A stretch of DNA of 49,533 nt from Candidatus Cloacimonadota bacterium (GCA_023421135.1 JAEZUG010000044.1:1-49533); one strand, 5' to 3'. Shown: positions 41,867 through 49,533, counted from the stretch's first letter. Numbers and translations are program-made. The notes: generated from the sequence alone by a model not told the origin.

Positions 41867-43061
41867 AGACCAACGTTCAGATTTCTTCCCCATTTGCCAG
41901 ACCCGTATCGTGGGAGACTTGCGTTGCGGGATACTCAAGCTCCGCCAAAGGCTGGAAGCTTCTTTCCCGGCTGATGAGCTGGCTTACCTGGTAGATAATG
42001 ACTTGGTAGAGCTTTACTGCGAAAGACATCCTGATTGGGAGATCAACCCAAAGACTGAAGAAGATACTCTCTACCTAAATACAAGGCTGCGTTTCACCGC
42101 AGCTATGCAAACTGAGATTCAAACCCTCAAGCCGGGTCATGCCCTGCTTGAAGACCACAGCCTGATCGCTTTACGAGCTTCTGGAGGTCAACACCTCAGC
42201 TTTGACCAGGATGAGCTGCAGAACTCAGGCATAATGTGCCACCACAGTGCACAGGCAAATGCTTTGTATAGACAGCTTTCAGATCTTATTCATGACAACG
42301 ACAGGCTTCTGCGTTATGATTTTGAGCAGTTCTTCCATGACAAAGATAACTTCTTCGAGACAGAGCCAGGTGTCACCATTCTTAACCCCTACAACGTCTG
42401 GTTAGGAGAGGATGTGGATCTGAAGCCTGGAGTGATTATAGATGCTTCCGATGGCCCTGTAGTGATCGATGAAGAAGCTGTTGTCATGCACAATAGCGTT
42501 ATCATCGGCCCTTGCTACATAGGCAAACGCAGCGTAATTAAGATTAATGCCAAGATCTACCAATCCTGTAGTATCGGCCCGGTCTGCAAAATAGGTGGCG
42601 AAGTGGAAGGTAGCATCATCCAAGCTTACTCAAACAAGCAGCACGACGGCTTTCTTGGCCATGCATACTTGGGAGAATGGGTCAATATCGGTGCTGATAC
42701 AAACAATAGCGATCTGAAAAATACCTATAAGAACGTGGCAATCTATAATTACACAACAAAAAACAAGATTGACAGCGGTACCCAGTTCATGGGTTGTCTG
42801 ATCGGCGATCACGTGAAACTCGGGATCAATTCCACGATCAACACCGGTGCCGTGATCGGTTTGGGCTCCAATCTCTGGGGTAGGAACCTGATATCCGACT
42901 ACATCCCCGAGTTTTCCTGGGGAGAAGCAGGTTCCCTCGTCCGTTACAGAATAGAAGATTTTATCCAGACTGCCGCAACAGTAAAAGCGCGGCGCAAACT
43001 GAAGCTGGGAGAAGCAGAGATAGCTCTGTTTCAGCGGCTCTTTGCTTCAGGGTTACTATAG
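41847..43061 (+). CDS. Putative sugar nucleotidyltransferase with left-handed beta-helix (GlmU-like)
   Basis: 404-residue protein. The N-terminal part (about 1-190; MKLLLFEDQRSDFFP, TRIVGDLRCGILKLR) matches the NTP_transf_4 type of predicted nucleotidyltransferase common in Bacteroidetes. The C-terminal part (about 195-370) is a hexapeptide beta-helix (GVIIDASDGPVVIDEEAVV, GPCYIGKRSVIKINAKI, GDHVKLGINSTINTG) as in GlmU acetyltransferases. It probably makes or acetylates a nucleotide sugar used by the adjacent glycosyltransferase. I chose the ATG at 41847 with AGGAG upstream; it overlaps the GT2 gene by 20 bases. The true substrate is unknown. Confidence 0.85.
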   Translation: MKLLLFEDQRSDFFPICQTRIVGDLRCGILKLRQRLEASFPADELAYLVDNDLVELYCERHPDWEINPKTEEDTLYLNTRLRFTAAMQTEIQTLKPGHALLEDHSLIALRASGGQHLSFDQDELQNSGIMCHHSAQANALYRQLSDLIHDNDRLLRYDFEQFFHDKDNFFETEPGVTILNPYNVWLGEDVDLKPGVIIDASDGPVVIDEEAVVMHNSVIIGPCYIGKRSVIKINAKIYQSCSIGPVCKIGGEVEGSIIQAYSNKQHDGFLGHAYLGEWVNIGADTNNSDLKNTYKNVAIYNYTTKNKIDSGTQFMGCLIGDHVKLGINSTINTGAVIGLGSNLWGRNLISDYIPEFSWGEAGSLVRYRIEDFIQTAATVKARRKLKLGEAEIALFQRLFASGLL

Positions 43062-43112
43062 CTTTTTCTTAGGCCCCTCTTTTTTGGGCTTGAGTGATAT
43101 AAGGAGACAAGT

Positions 43113-43952
43113 GTGAACGAATATATAGAAGTAGAGTTCCGTTCCGGGAGACTGGGTTATTTCAAGAATGAATCCGGCCTGGCTATCGGACCCGAAGAAC
43201 TTGTGATAGTCGAAGTTGAACGGGGTGAAGATATCGCCCAGGTGGTTCATATGGCAGTTCCTGCCTCTGAGATCAACGAAGCAATATCCAAAACCAAGCT
43301 GCTCAATATCCGCAGAATAGCCACCGAAGAAGATATTAGCAAGCTCCAGCATCTGGGACAAGAGGAAGAAAAAGCATCTGCTACCTTTCTGGAGATCCTG
43401 GAACGCTATCCTTTCGAGATGAAACTGATCGAAACAGTATATCAGTTTGACGGCAATAAGCTCACGTTCTTCTTCACTGCCGATGGCAGGATAGACTTCC
43501 GGCAGTTTGTACGTGAACTGGCCTTACTCTTCAAGACCAGAATAGAGCTTCATCAAACCACAGGTAGAGATGAAGCCAAGCGTCTGGGTGGCTTTGGCAT
43601 GTGTGGCCTGAACTACTGCTGTGGAAGCTTTCTGAAACGTTTCAATCAAGTTACTATCAAGATGGCCAAAGACCAGAATCTGGCAGGCAACCTCTCCAAG
43701 ATCTCCGGACCCTGCGGTCGTCTGCTCTGTTGCCTGAATTTCGAAGAAGATTTCTACATAGAAGAAGCCAAGGACTACCCTCTGGTGGGCACCTGCGTGA
43801 AGCTAAAGGGAATCAAAATGATAGTCTTCAAGTGCGACATCATCAATCACAAGATCATCTTGGCCAGTGACAATTCTGAGCTTCTCGAGATTGACCAGGA
43901 GCAATTTAAAGATCTCGAGATCATCAGCGTGCCACAAGTGGAGCAGTGTTGA
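43113..43952 (+). CDS. ricT: PSP1/RicT-family protein
   Basis: 279-residue member of the PSP1 family. Conserved cysteines are in GFGMCGLNYCCGSF and SGPCGRLLCCLNFEEDFY, which in the Bacillus Ric complex help bind Fe-S clusters. In Bacillus RicT acts with RicA and RicF on RNase Y-dependent processing; elsewhere its role is less clear. The GTG start has AAGGAG six bases upstream. RlmN overlaps its end by seven bases. Confidence 0.93.
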   Translation: MNEYIEVEFRSGRLGYFKNESGLAIGPEELVIVEVERGEDIAQVVHMAVPASEINEAISKTKLLNIRRIATEEDISKLQHLGQEEEKASATFLEILERYPFEMKLIETVYQFDGNKLTFFFTADGRIDFRQFVRELALLFKTRIELHQTTGRDEAKRLGGFGMCGLNYCCGSFLKRFNQVTIKMAKDQNLAGNLSKISGPCGRLLCCLNFEEDFYIEEAKDYPLVGTCVKLKGIKMIVFKCDIINHKIILASDNSELLEIDQEQFKDLEIISVPQVEQC

Positions 43953-45001
43953 GACACATCTACGCTGTCAATCCCGAAGTCTTCACAAGCTCCCTACAAG
44001 GCCATTTCCCGGCCTATCGGGCAAAGCAGGTGCTGGATTGGCTCTACAAGAAGTGCATCTCTAGTCCGGATCACATGACCAATCTACCAGTGGATCTAAA
44101 AGAACACCTCAGAACCAGCTTCTCTTGGGATATGCCGGAAATCGACGCCCGCATGGTTTCCAGCGACGGCACCATCAAATATCGCCTCAAGCTGAGTGAC
44201 GAATCCCTGATCGAATGCGTGATGATCCCCGAAGGTAAGAAGCGAACTCTCTGCGTTTCCTCTCAGGCTGGTTGTTCCCGTGGCTGCAAGTTCTGCGCCA
44301 CAGCCGCACTGAAACTCAAACGTAATCTTGAAACCAGTGAGATTATCGCCCAAGTGATGATTGTCTCCCAGGAGCTGTATCCCCAGCGACTCACCAATCT
44401 CGTTTTCATGGGCATGGGTGAACCCTTGGATAATCTGGATAATGTCCTGGATGCTTTGAAGATTTTGCAGGACGAGCAAGCTCTCAGTTTCTCTCCCCGC
44501 AGGACTACTATCTCCACCTGTGGCGTCGTACCTGGCATCAAGAAACTGGCAGAAAGCGGGATAAAGACCAAGCTGGCAGTATCTCTGAATTCTGCTATCG
44601 AAGAGAAGCGTCAACAGATCATGCCTGTGAGCAAGCAGTATCCGCTCAATGAGCTCAAGCAAGCCCTTTTCTACTTCCGTCGCAAAACCAATTTTCGCAT
44701 CACCTTTGAATACATCCTGATCCCGGAGTTTAATATGAGTATTGCAGATATCAAAGCTCTGGGACGCTTTGTGGATGACCTCAGTTCCAAGATCAATTTT
44801 ATCCCAATGAATCCGATCTCAGGCGCTGAGTGGCGCGCTCCCAATCCAGCAGAGATCGATCTCTTCATGCAAAAGGCTCAAGGAATCCGTCAGGCCATCA
44901 CACTGCGAAAAAGCAGAGGCAAAGACATCCTGGGAGCCTGCGGACAATTAGTAGCTCAAAAAGGAGAAAACCATGAGAACAGCAGCACAAATCGCCCGTG
45001 A
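43946..45001 (+). CDS. rlmN: Dual-specificity 23S rRNA/tRNA adenine-C2 methyltransferase RlmN
   Basis: 351-residue radical SAM enzyme that methylates A2503 of 23S rRNA and A37 of some tRNAs. The radical SAM motif is C110-SRG-C114-KF-C117, the methyl-carrying Cys is C332 in GACGQL, and FMGMGEPLDNLDNV is the SAM-binding GGE-like motif. The start is GTG (43946) or the TTG next to it, within the ricT end. Its own end overlaps the deoC start by 29 bases. Confidence 0.95.
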   Translation: MLRHIYAVNPEVFTSSLQGHFPAYRAKQVLDWLYKKCISSPDHMTNLPVDLKEHLRTSFSWDMPEIDARMVSSDGTIKYRLKLSDESLIECVMIPEGKKRTLCVSSQAGCSRGCKFCATAALKLKRNLETSEIIAQVMIVSQELYPQRLTNLVFMGMGEPLDNLDNVLDALKILQDEQALSFSPRRTTISTCGVVPGIKKLAESGIKTKLAVSLNSAIEEKRQQIMPVSKQYPLNELKQALFYFRRKTNFRITFEYILIPEFNMSIADIKALGRFVDDLSSKINFIPMNPISGAEWRAPNPAEIDLFMQKAQGIRQAITLRKSRGKDILGACGQLVAQKGENHENSSTNRP

Positions 45002-45752
45002 ACTGTTTGGCGATTCACATCCCTGCGCCTGTGGCGGAGGTCACGAGATCTGCCTGAAGTGCAATGTCTGTCGGGCTCATGAGCCGGACAGGTTGTTTTC
45101 CCCCTCCGATGGTCTCGCCTCTGCGATCGATGCCACTATCCTGAAAGCAGATGCCAAAGAAGAAGACATCAGAGCTCTTTGCAATATGGCAAACCATTAT
45201 CGCACTGCTTCGGTTTGCATCAATTCCCAGTTCATAGAATTGATCAACAAGCTGTTGGAAGATTCTGTCCGCAGTTGCACAGTGATCAATTTCCCCTTGG
45301 GAGCCGGTTCTGTGGAAGCCATCTCCGGCGAAGCCAAAGCTGTGATCCTGGCAGGGGTGGATGAAGTGGATATGGTGCAAAACCTTGCTGCGCTCCGCTC
45401 TGGGCAGATCGAAACAGCCTATGAGAGCATCCTGAGAGTCGCCGAAGAGTGCCAGAACCAGACTGTTCTGCTCAAAGTCATCCTCGAAACCTGCTTCCTG
45501 GATCGAGAGCAGATAATCGTGAGCTGCCTCCTGGCCAAAAAAGCCGGAGCCCACTTTGTAAAAACTTCCACCGGTTTTGGCTCAGCCGGAGCCACCGAGG
45601 AACACATCGCCTTGATGCGGGAAGTTGTTGGCCCCAAGCTGGGCGTGAAAGCTTCCGGCGGAGTGAGAACCAAAGAACAAGCTCTTGCCATGATAGCAGC
45701 AGGAGCAAACCGGATTGGAGCCTCCAACGCTGCAGCCATAGTCGAAGACTAA
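44973..45752 (+). CDS. deoC: Deoxyribose-phosphate aldolase with N-terminal Cys-rich extension
   Basis: 259-residue aldolase cleaving 2-deoxyribose 5-phosphate to acetaldehyde and glyceraldehyde 3-phosphate. The Schiff-base Lys is K168 (LLKVILET) and the proton-relay Lys is K197 in FVKTSTGFG, with DEVDMV near 130 and KASGGVRT near 226. Residues 1-45 are an extra segment with C18, C20, H24, C27, C30 and C33, which looks like a metal-binding knuckle and is not part of the usual enzyme. Its ATG has AAGGAG upstream and lies inside the rlmN end. Confidence 0.94.
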   Translation: MRTAAQIARELFGDSHPCACGGGHEICLKCNVCRAHEPDRLFSPSDGLASAIDATILKADAKEEDIRALCNMANHYRTASVCINSQFIELINKLLEDSVRSCTVINFPLGAGSVEAISGEAKAVILAGVDEVDMVQNLAALRSGQIETAYESILRVAEECQNQTVLLKVILETCFLDREQIIVSCLLAKKAGAHFVKTSTGFGSAGATEEHIALMREVVGPKLGVKASGGVRTKEQALAMIAAGANRIGASNAAAIVED

Positions 45753-45809
45753 TCCTAGCTATACTTCCCCGGGGAAGCCATCCTCCCCATCGCCAATAAA
45801 AGGATAGAA

Positions 45810-47198
45810 ATGAAAGTTACCGTCGCCGGATTCAATATAGATAAGAGCTTGATAGACCGCTTGGACAGCCCGCTGGCCACTCCGGAGGTCATCTCCGCTG
45901 CCTATGCCCGAATCAGCCGCAGCAGCAAGTCTGTCACAGACTTGCGTCAGGAAGCACTTCTTGAGATAGATAAAGCCCGCAAATCCAATCAGAATATTAT
46001 CTTTGAGATGGGACACTCCTCCATCGCCGAACACGCCGTTTTCAACCTGGATATTATTGATGTATCCCGCCTGCTCTCAGACACCATAGAGTCCATACGT
46101 ATTGCCTCATTCACAGAAAAGTCCCAACGCTATGTTACTCTCAAGCATGACTATGTGATTCCCTCAGAGCTGATTGATCATCCCTTGGATGAAAGCTACA
46201 AAGGCTTTGTACAAAAGCTATTTGCCGAGTATCAGTTCTGCTTTGAAGCCCTGAAATATAACTATAGCCAGACTCACCCAGAGCTCTCCAGGCGCGACCT
46301 GGAAGGCAAAGCCAAAGAAGATGCACGCTACATCCTTCCCCTTGCCACCAAGACTCAGATGGGACTGACTATCAATGCCAGAAGCCTGGAAAACCTCCTG
46401 CGCCGCCTCGATGCTAATCCGCTGGCAGAAGCAAAGGAATTGCACAAGGAACTGAGCTCAAAACTGAGCTCCATCAGCCCCTCTCTCCTGCGCTACACCA
46501 CCTCCGATACTTTCAACTGCAAACCTTTGGATAGTGAGTGGTTAACAGATCTGCCCCATGAGGAGATCAAAGAGCTAAGCCTGCTGGACCACAGTTCGGA
46601 TCCCGATGACAGAATTCTGGCTGCCATGCTCTATCCCGAAAGCTCCCTCTCCTTTGAGAGCTGCTTAAACAGAGTGAAAGCACTTCCCCAAGCTGATAAA
46701 GATAACTTGTGGCAACAAGTCTGGTGCGGGATGAATGCCTGGCACAAGGTCTCCAGAGCATTTGAGCAGGCCGAGCTCAGCTTTGAATGCACAATGTCCG
46801 AAAGTTGCTGGGCTCAGTTCAAACGTCACCGCCTGAGCAGCATGCAAAAGAGCATCAAGTGCTGTTCATCTCCTTTGATTATCCCTGAAGCAATCCGAGA
46901 ACTGGGTAGAGAAAGCATTTGGCAAGAGCTTTGGCAACAAAGCCAAACCCTCGGCTCAAACCTGGAGCAGATCAAGCCCGGCCTGGGCTCCTACCTCCGT
47001 TTAAACCTGGACAGGATAAAAGTGCTGGTAAAGATGAATTTCAGGGAGCTCTATCACTTCGTTCGGCTCCGCAGCGATGAACATGCCCAATGGGAGATCC
47101 GTCAGCTCTCGCAAAGACTGGCGCAGGAGGTAAAACCCATTGCCCCTCTGGCCCTGCGAGAACTCTGCGGTAAAAGCGAATATTCGCAAAAGCATTGA
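45810..47198 (+). CDS. thyX: Tandemly duplicated ThyX-family protein (flavin-dependent thymidylate synthase)
   Basis: 462-residue protein, about twice the usual ThyX length. The first half has SFTEKSQRY (100-108) and ARYILPLATKTQMGLTINAR (172-191) but lacks the RHR of the ThyX signature. The second half has KRHRLSS (339-345) and LRSDEHAQWEIR (420-431) but lacks the S-x-RY and LP parts. The two halves therefore carry complementary pieces of the FAD/dUMP site. Canonical ThyX makes dTMP from dUMP with methylenetetrahydrofolate and FAD and works as a tetramer; here one chain may supply two unlike protomers. AAGGAT precedes the ATG. The deoC gene next door also concerns deoxynucleotide metabolism. 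Confidence 0.85.
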   Translation: MKVTVAGFNIDKSLIDRLDSPLATPEVISAAYARISRSSKSVTDLRQEALLEIDKARKSNQNIIFEMGHSSIAEHAVFNLDIIDVSRLLSDTIESIRIASFTEKSQRYVTLKHDYVIPSELIDHPLDESYKGFVQKLFAEYQFCFEALKYNYSQTHPELSRRDLEGKAKEDARYILPLATKTQMGLTINARSLENLLRRLDANPLAEAKELHKELSSKLSSISPSLLRYTTSDTFNCKPLDSEWLTDLPHEEIKELSLLDHSSDPDDRILAAMLYPESSLSFESCLNRVKALPQADKDNLWQQVWCGMNAWHKVSRAFEQAELSFECTMSESCWAQFKRHRLSSMQKSIKCCSSPLIIPEAIRELGRESIWQELWQQSQTLGSNLEQIKPGLGSYLRLNLDRIKVLVKMNFRELYHFVRLRSDEHAQWEIRQLSQRLAQEVKPIAPLALRELCGKSEYSQKH

Positions 47199-47224
47199 CA
47201 GATTAGCAGCGTTTTAGATTTATG
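47195..47224 (+). promoter_or_regulatory. Candidate tRNA-Arg promoter
   Basis: A perfect TTGACA (47195-47200) overlaps the thyX stop codon; TTTATG (47219-47224) follows after 18 bp, 15 bases before the tRNA. TAGATTTA at 47215-47222 also nearly fits the TAnnTTTG pattern. Confidence 0.45.
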
Positions 47225-47239
47225 CAATCACAAATATGC

Positions 47240-47316
47240 GTCCCTGTAGCTCAGCTGGATAGAGTGGCACCCTCCGAAGGTGAAGGTCAGGCGTTCGAAT
47301 CGCCTCAGGGACGCCA
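47240..47316 (+). tRNA. tRNA-Arg (anticodon CCG)
   Basis: Acceptor stem GTCCCTG/CAGGGAC, D-arm GCTCAGCTGGATAGAGT, anticodon arm with loop CTCCGAA giving CCG, T-arm AGGCGTTCGAATCGCCT, discriminator G and an encoded CCA. The outermost anticodon-stem pair is G-A. No terminator is seen before the ABC-F gene, whose ATG lies 17 bases after the CCA. Confidence 0.95.
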
Positions 47317-47333
47317 TATTTTTACTCATCTGT

Positions 47334-49088
47334 ATGCCAACTGAAGTACTCGCCACCCTCGACCAGATCGGTTACCAGATTGGTGACAAAACCATCCTCT
47401 CCGAAGTATCCTTGGGTATCCATGCTCAGGATAAGATTGGCATAGTAGGCATCAATGGCAGCGGTAAAACCACCCTGCTCAGGCTCTTAAGCGCTCAGAT
47501 ATCCCCCAGCACCGGCTCCATTACTCTGCGAAAAAACATCAAGCTGGGTTATCTGATGCAGGATGCCGAGATTGACCAACAGCAGAGCTCTCTGGCCTTC
47601 ATGCTGGCTCATAAACCCGATGAACTGGAAGAACACCATTGCAAAGCTATGCTCTCCACCCTGGGTTTGGCTGAATACGACAAGAAAATTGCCTATCTTT
47701 CCGGAGGTCAGAGGCGTAAGCTCGATCTCGCCCGGGTTCTGGTGCAGAGCCCTGATCTTCTGATCCTGGATGAACCCACCAACCATCTGGATCTGGATAG
47801 CATCGAATGGCTGCAGGAATATCTGGCTCAGGAAAAAATCACTGTGATCTTTGTGACTCACGACCGCTATTTCCTGGATTCTGTCTGCAACCGGATTCTG
47901 GAGCTGGAAAACAGCCATGCCTACATTTATGAAGGCAATTACACAGAGTACATCCGTGGTAAGATCCTGCGTGCCACAGACCTGCAGCGCAAAGAGACAC
48001 GGCGCCAGGCTCAGCTCAAGAAAGAGCTGGATTGGCTGGGACGTGGAGCCAAAGCCCGGAGTAGTAAACCCAAGAACCACATCGACCGGGTGATGGAACT
48101 GCAAAGTAAGAGCTACCTCATTTCCAATGCCGAGCTGGAAATATCCTTCCAGACAGATCGTCTGGGCAAGACCATCCTGGAGCTCCACAAACTCACAAAA
48201 AGCTTGGGCGGTAAAGAACTCTTCTACGGTTTGGATCACAATTTCCAGGCCAAAGAACGGATCGGTATCATCGGCCCCAATGGCTGCGGCAAGACCAGCC
48301 TGCTGAAGCTCATCTCCGGCGAGCTTGAACCAGATCTGGGCAGCATCAAAGTGGGAGTGAACACTCATTTTGCCTATTACAGGCAAGAAGAAGACAGCTT
48401 TGACCCCAAGCTCAGCGTCTATGACTACATTGCCCAATACGCTGAAGTGATCAAAACCAAAGACGGCACCAAGTTCACAGCAGCAGAGATGCTGCAACGC
48501 TTCCTCTTTGATGGCAAAATGCAGCAATCCAAGCTCAGTTCGCTCTCCGGCGGCGAAAGGAAGCGACTCTTTCTGCTCAAATCCCTGATCTTTGGAGCCA
48601 ATTTCATCATCCTCGACGAACCTACCAACGATTTGGACATCAGGACACTGGAGATCCTGGAAGACTATCTGGACGCCTTTGATGGCTGCCTTGTGATTGT
48701 CTCCCACGATCGCTTCTTTCTGGATCGTACGGTGGATTATCTCTTCATCTTCGAACCCAGTGGCATCCGGAAGTTCCCAGGCAACTATTCCGACTATTTG
48801 CTAGTGCACCGCTTTGAAAAAGAAGAGAAGGAAGAAAAGGCTCAGGATCTGCGGCCTCAGAGGGTGCAGACCAAGCTTAGCTACAAAGAACAGCGGGAAT
48901 TGAACGAGCTGGAGACCCAGATTAGTGGCACTGAGCAGGAAATCCAAGCTTTGGAAGACAAATTGGAGCATCACGCTGCTCAACTCAGCCACGAAGAATT
49001 TGGCACTATCAGCACCCGTCTCAGCGAGCTTGGTTCTCTGCATGAAAGCCTTATGGAACGCTGGTTTGAGCTCTCTGATAAGTTCTAA
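47334..49088 (+). CDS. ABC-F family ATPase (Uup/EttA-like)
   Basis: 584-residue soluble protein with two ABC domains: Walker A GINGSGKT and GPNGCGKT, signatures LSGGQRRK and LSGGERKR, Walker B DLLILDEPTNHLD and NFIILDEPTNDLD, with an inter-domain linker (about 205-265) rich in Lys and Arg. A C-terminal coiled coil begins near 505 (EQRELNELETQISGTEQEIQ) and favours the Uup type. ABC-F proteins act on ribosomes and some give antibiotic resistance; nothing points to resistance here. I chose ATG 47334 (MPTEVLATLDQIGY); a GTG at 47280 would lie inside the tRNA. No ribosome site precedes it. Confidence 0.94.
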   Translation: MPTEVLATLDQIGYQIGDKTILSEVSLGIHAQDKIGIVGINGSGKTTLLRLLSAQISPSTGSITLRKNIKLGYLMQDAEIDQQQSSLAFMLAHKPDELEEHHCKAMLSTLGLAEYDKKIAYLSGGQRRKLDLARVLVQSPDLLILDEPTNHLDLDSIEWLQEYLAQEKITVIFVTHDRYFLDSVCNRILELENSHAYIYEGNYTEYIRGKILRATDLQRKETRRQAQLKKELDWLGRGAKARSSKPKNHIDRVMELQSKSYLISNAELEISFQTDRLGKTILELHKLTKSLGGKELFYGLDHNFQAKERIGIIGPNGCGKTSLLKLISGELEPDLGSIKVGVNTHFAYYRQEEDSFDPKLSVYDYIAQYAEVIKTKDGTKFTAAEMLQRFLFDGKMQQSKLSSLSGGERKRLFLLKSLIFGANFIILDEPTNDLDIRTLEILEDYLDAFDGCLVIVSHDRFFLDRTVDYLFIFEPSGIRKFPGNYSDYLLVHRFEKEEKEEKAQDLRPQRVQTKLSYKEQRELNELETQISGTEQEIQALEDKLEHHAAQLSHEEFGTISTRLSELGSLHESLMERWFELSDKF

Positions 49089-49122
49089 ACAAGCCTATCC
49101 CTGTTCTAGCCCTAGTTTAATC

Positions 49123-49151
49123 TTGACGGCTTACGATCATCCGGCTACAAT
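49123..49151 (+). promoter_or_regulatory. Promoter upstream of lipoprotein gene
   Basis: TTGACG (49123-49128) and TACAAT (49146-49151) with exactly 17 bp between them, the best consensus match in the window. Confidence 0.7.
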
Positions 49152-49186
49152 GTTCCAATATTATTCATCCTGAGAGGAGAATCCAG

Positions 49187-49231
49187 ATGATGCACAAGAT
49201 CTCAAACCTGATTATTTTGTCTGTGCTATAA
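49187..49231 (+). other. Micro-ORF with signal-peptide-like sequence and in-frame stop
   Basis: AGAGGAGA precedes ATGATG, encoding MMHKISNLIILSVL and then TAA. If the TAA is read through, ALFLAKEKP follows before TGA at 49259-49261. Together the frame looks like an interrupted signal peptide. It could be a decayed gene start or a short leader peptide ahead of the lipoprotein gene. Confidence 0.4.
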
Positions 49232-49257
49232 GCGCTGTTTTTAGCAAAGGAGAAACC

Positions 49258-49455
49258 TTGAAAAGCTATAGAGTATTCCAGATCTGTTTGATCCTGTTGT
49301 TGCTAGGCATGATATCCGGCTGTGCCGCTGGTAACTCCCGAAAGCGAGCCACGGCACGGGCCCAAGAGGAAGAGGCAGCCGCCACACCTGAAGATGCCGA
49401 AGGTGGAGGCAGCCTGTCCTGGGAAGAAAAGGAGAATCAGAACAGCGACAGATGA
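49258..49455 (+). CDS. Small lipoprotein of unknown function
   Basis: 65-residue protein starting with TTG, with AAAGGAG upstream. The signal ends in GMISGC, a lipobox with Cys22. The mature 44 residues are a low-complexity, charged tail rich in Ala, Glu and Arg. No fold is recognisable. It lies after a good promoter and a micro-ORF. Confidence 0.7.
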   Translation: MKSYRVFQICLILLLLGMISGCAAGNSRKRATARAQEEEAAATPEDAEGGGSLSWEEKENQNSDR

Positions 49456-49507
49456 CGAGTGGTCATTGGAGTTGGGACGTTTGGGGTGGAATTCTCCAGG
49501 TTTCCAC

Positions 49508-49524
49508 AAAGGCCGAAGGCCTTT
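49508..49524. terminator. Short hairpin at window end
   Basis: AAAGGCC/GGCCTTT with loop GAA, 52 bases after the lipoprotein stop. The T tract is only three long and lies within the stem, so terminator function is uncertain. Confidence 0.35.
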
Positions 49525-49533
49525 CAATTAGGC

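Noticed and set aside
47280..47333. Upstream GTG start for the ABC-F gene
   Set aside because: It lies inside tRNA-Arg and would translate the T-arm; ATG 47334 gives the normal family start.
47487..48707. 406-codon open frame opposite the ABC-F gene
   Set aside because: The ABC-F motifs on the plus strand are complete; the opposite frame is Phe/Gln-rich noise.

Overview
This 49.5 kb window is a bacterial chromosome segment of about average GC. It has Gram-negative envelope genes (TolC-type channel, outer-membrane barrels, lipoproteins, PBP1A), anaerobic metabolism (tungsten aldehyde:ferredoxin oxidoreductase, phosphate butyryltransferase), a short primary-type sigma factor of the kind seen in Bacteroidetes, and a gingipain-family (C25) peptidase ending in a FlgD-like Ig/sorting domain. 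Together these suggest an anaerobe of the FCB group, and a Cloacimonadota-like organism is my best guess. That placement is inference; no 16S rRNA is present.

Layout. (1) 1-7 kb, minus strand: an RND-independent MacAB-TolC-type efflux operon (outer-membrane channel, periplasmic adaptor, ATPase, permease) followed by a soluble TPR histidine kinase. (2) 7.2-8.2 kb, plus: ornithine carbamoyltransferase with its own terminator. (3) 8.2-8.75 kb: a non-coding element of nested inverted repeats around a perfect 52-bp palindrome. (4) 8.75-19.5 kb, minus: a ten-gene run that starts with acylphosphatase and continues through a LysM/M23 peptidase, sigma factor, phosphate butyryltransferase, RlmH, a small membrane protein, the C25 peptidase, CysS, a beta-propeller protein and, beyond a terminator-like hairpin, a small APH-fold kinase. 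(5) 19.7-23.2 kb: three exported proteins, two of them probable outer-membrane barrels. (6) 23.2-28.5 kb, plus: an intergenic block with 11-bp tandem repeats, tRNA-Ala(GGC), transketolase, and a four-cluster ferredoxin with the aldehyde oxidoreductase. (7) 28.6-30.3 kb, minus: a redox-defence operon (glutaredoxin, MarR, OsmC, thioredoxin-like lipoprotein). (8) 30.4-31.8 kb: RadA, then 640 bp of repeat mosaic. (9) 32.4-47.2 kb, plus: a nearly continuous chain of 14 overlapping or abutting genes. It opens with 7TM-HD phosphodiesterase, YbeY, a CNNM/CorC protein, a DUF3108-like protein, VanZ, an MlaF-like ATPase, Gx transporter, PBP1A, GT2 and a sugar nucleotidyltransferase, and ends with RicT, RlmN, DeoC and a double-length ThyX. 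(10) 47.2-49.5 kb: tRNA-Arg(CCG), an ABC-F ATPase and a small lipoprotein.

Most genes are conserved housekeeping or envelope genes. The items most worth a second look are the tandemly duplicated ThyX whose halves hold complementary parts of the active-site signature, a DeoC with an N-terminal Cys/His knuckle, the nested inverted-repeat element at 8.35-8.58 kb, the GACACCCATGT tandem repeats present in opposite orientation at both 0.1 and 23.5 kb, and a terminator-like hairpin directly in front of the APH-like kinase. I did not see a clearly novel multi-gene defence or biosynthetic system.
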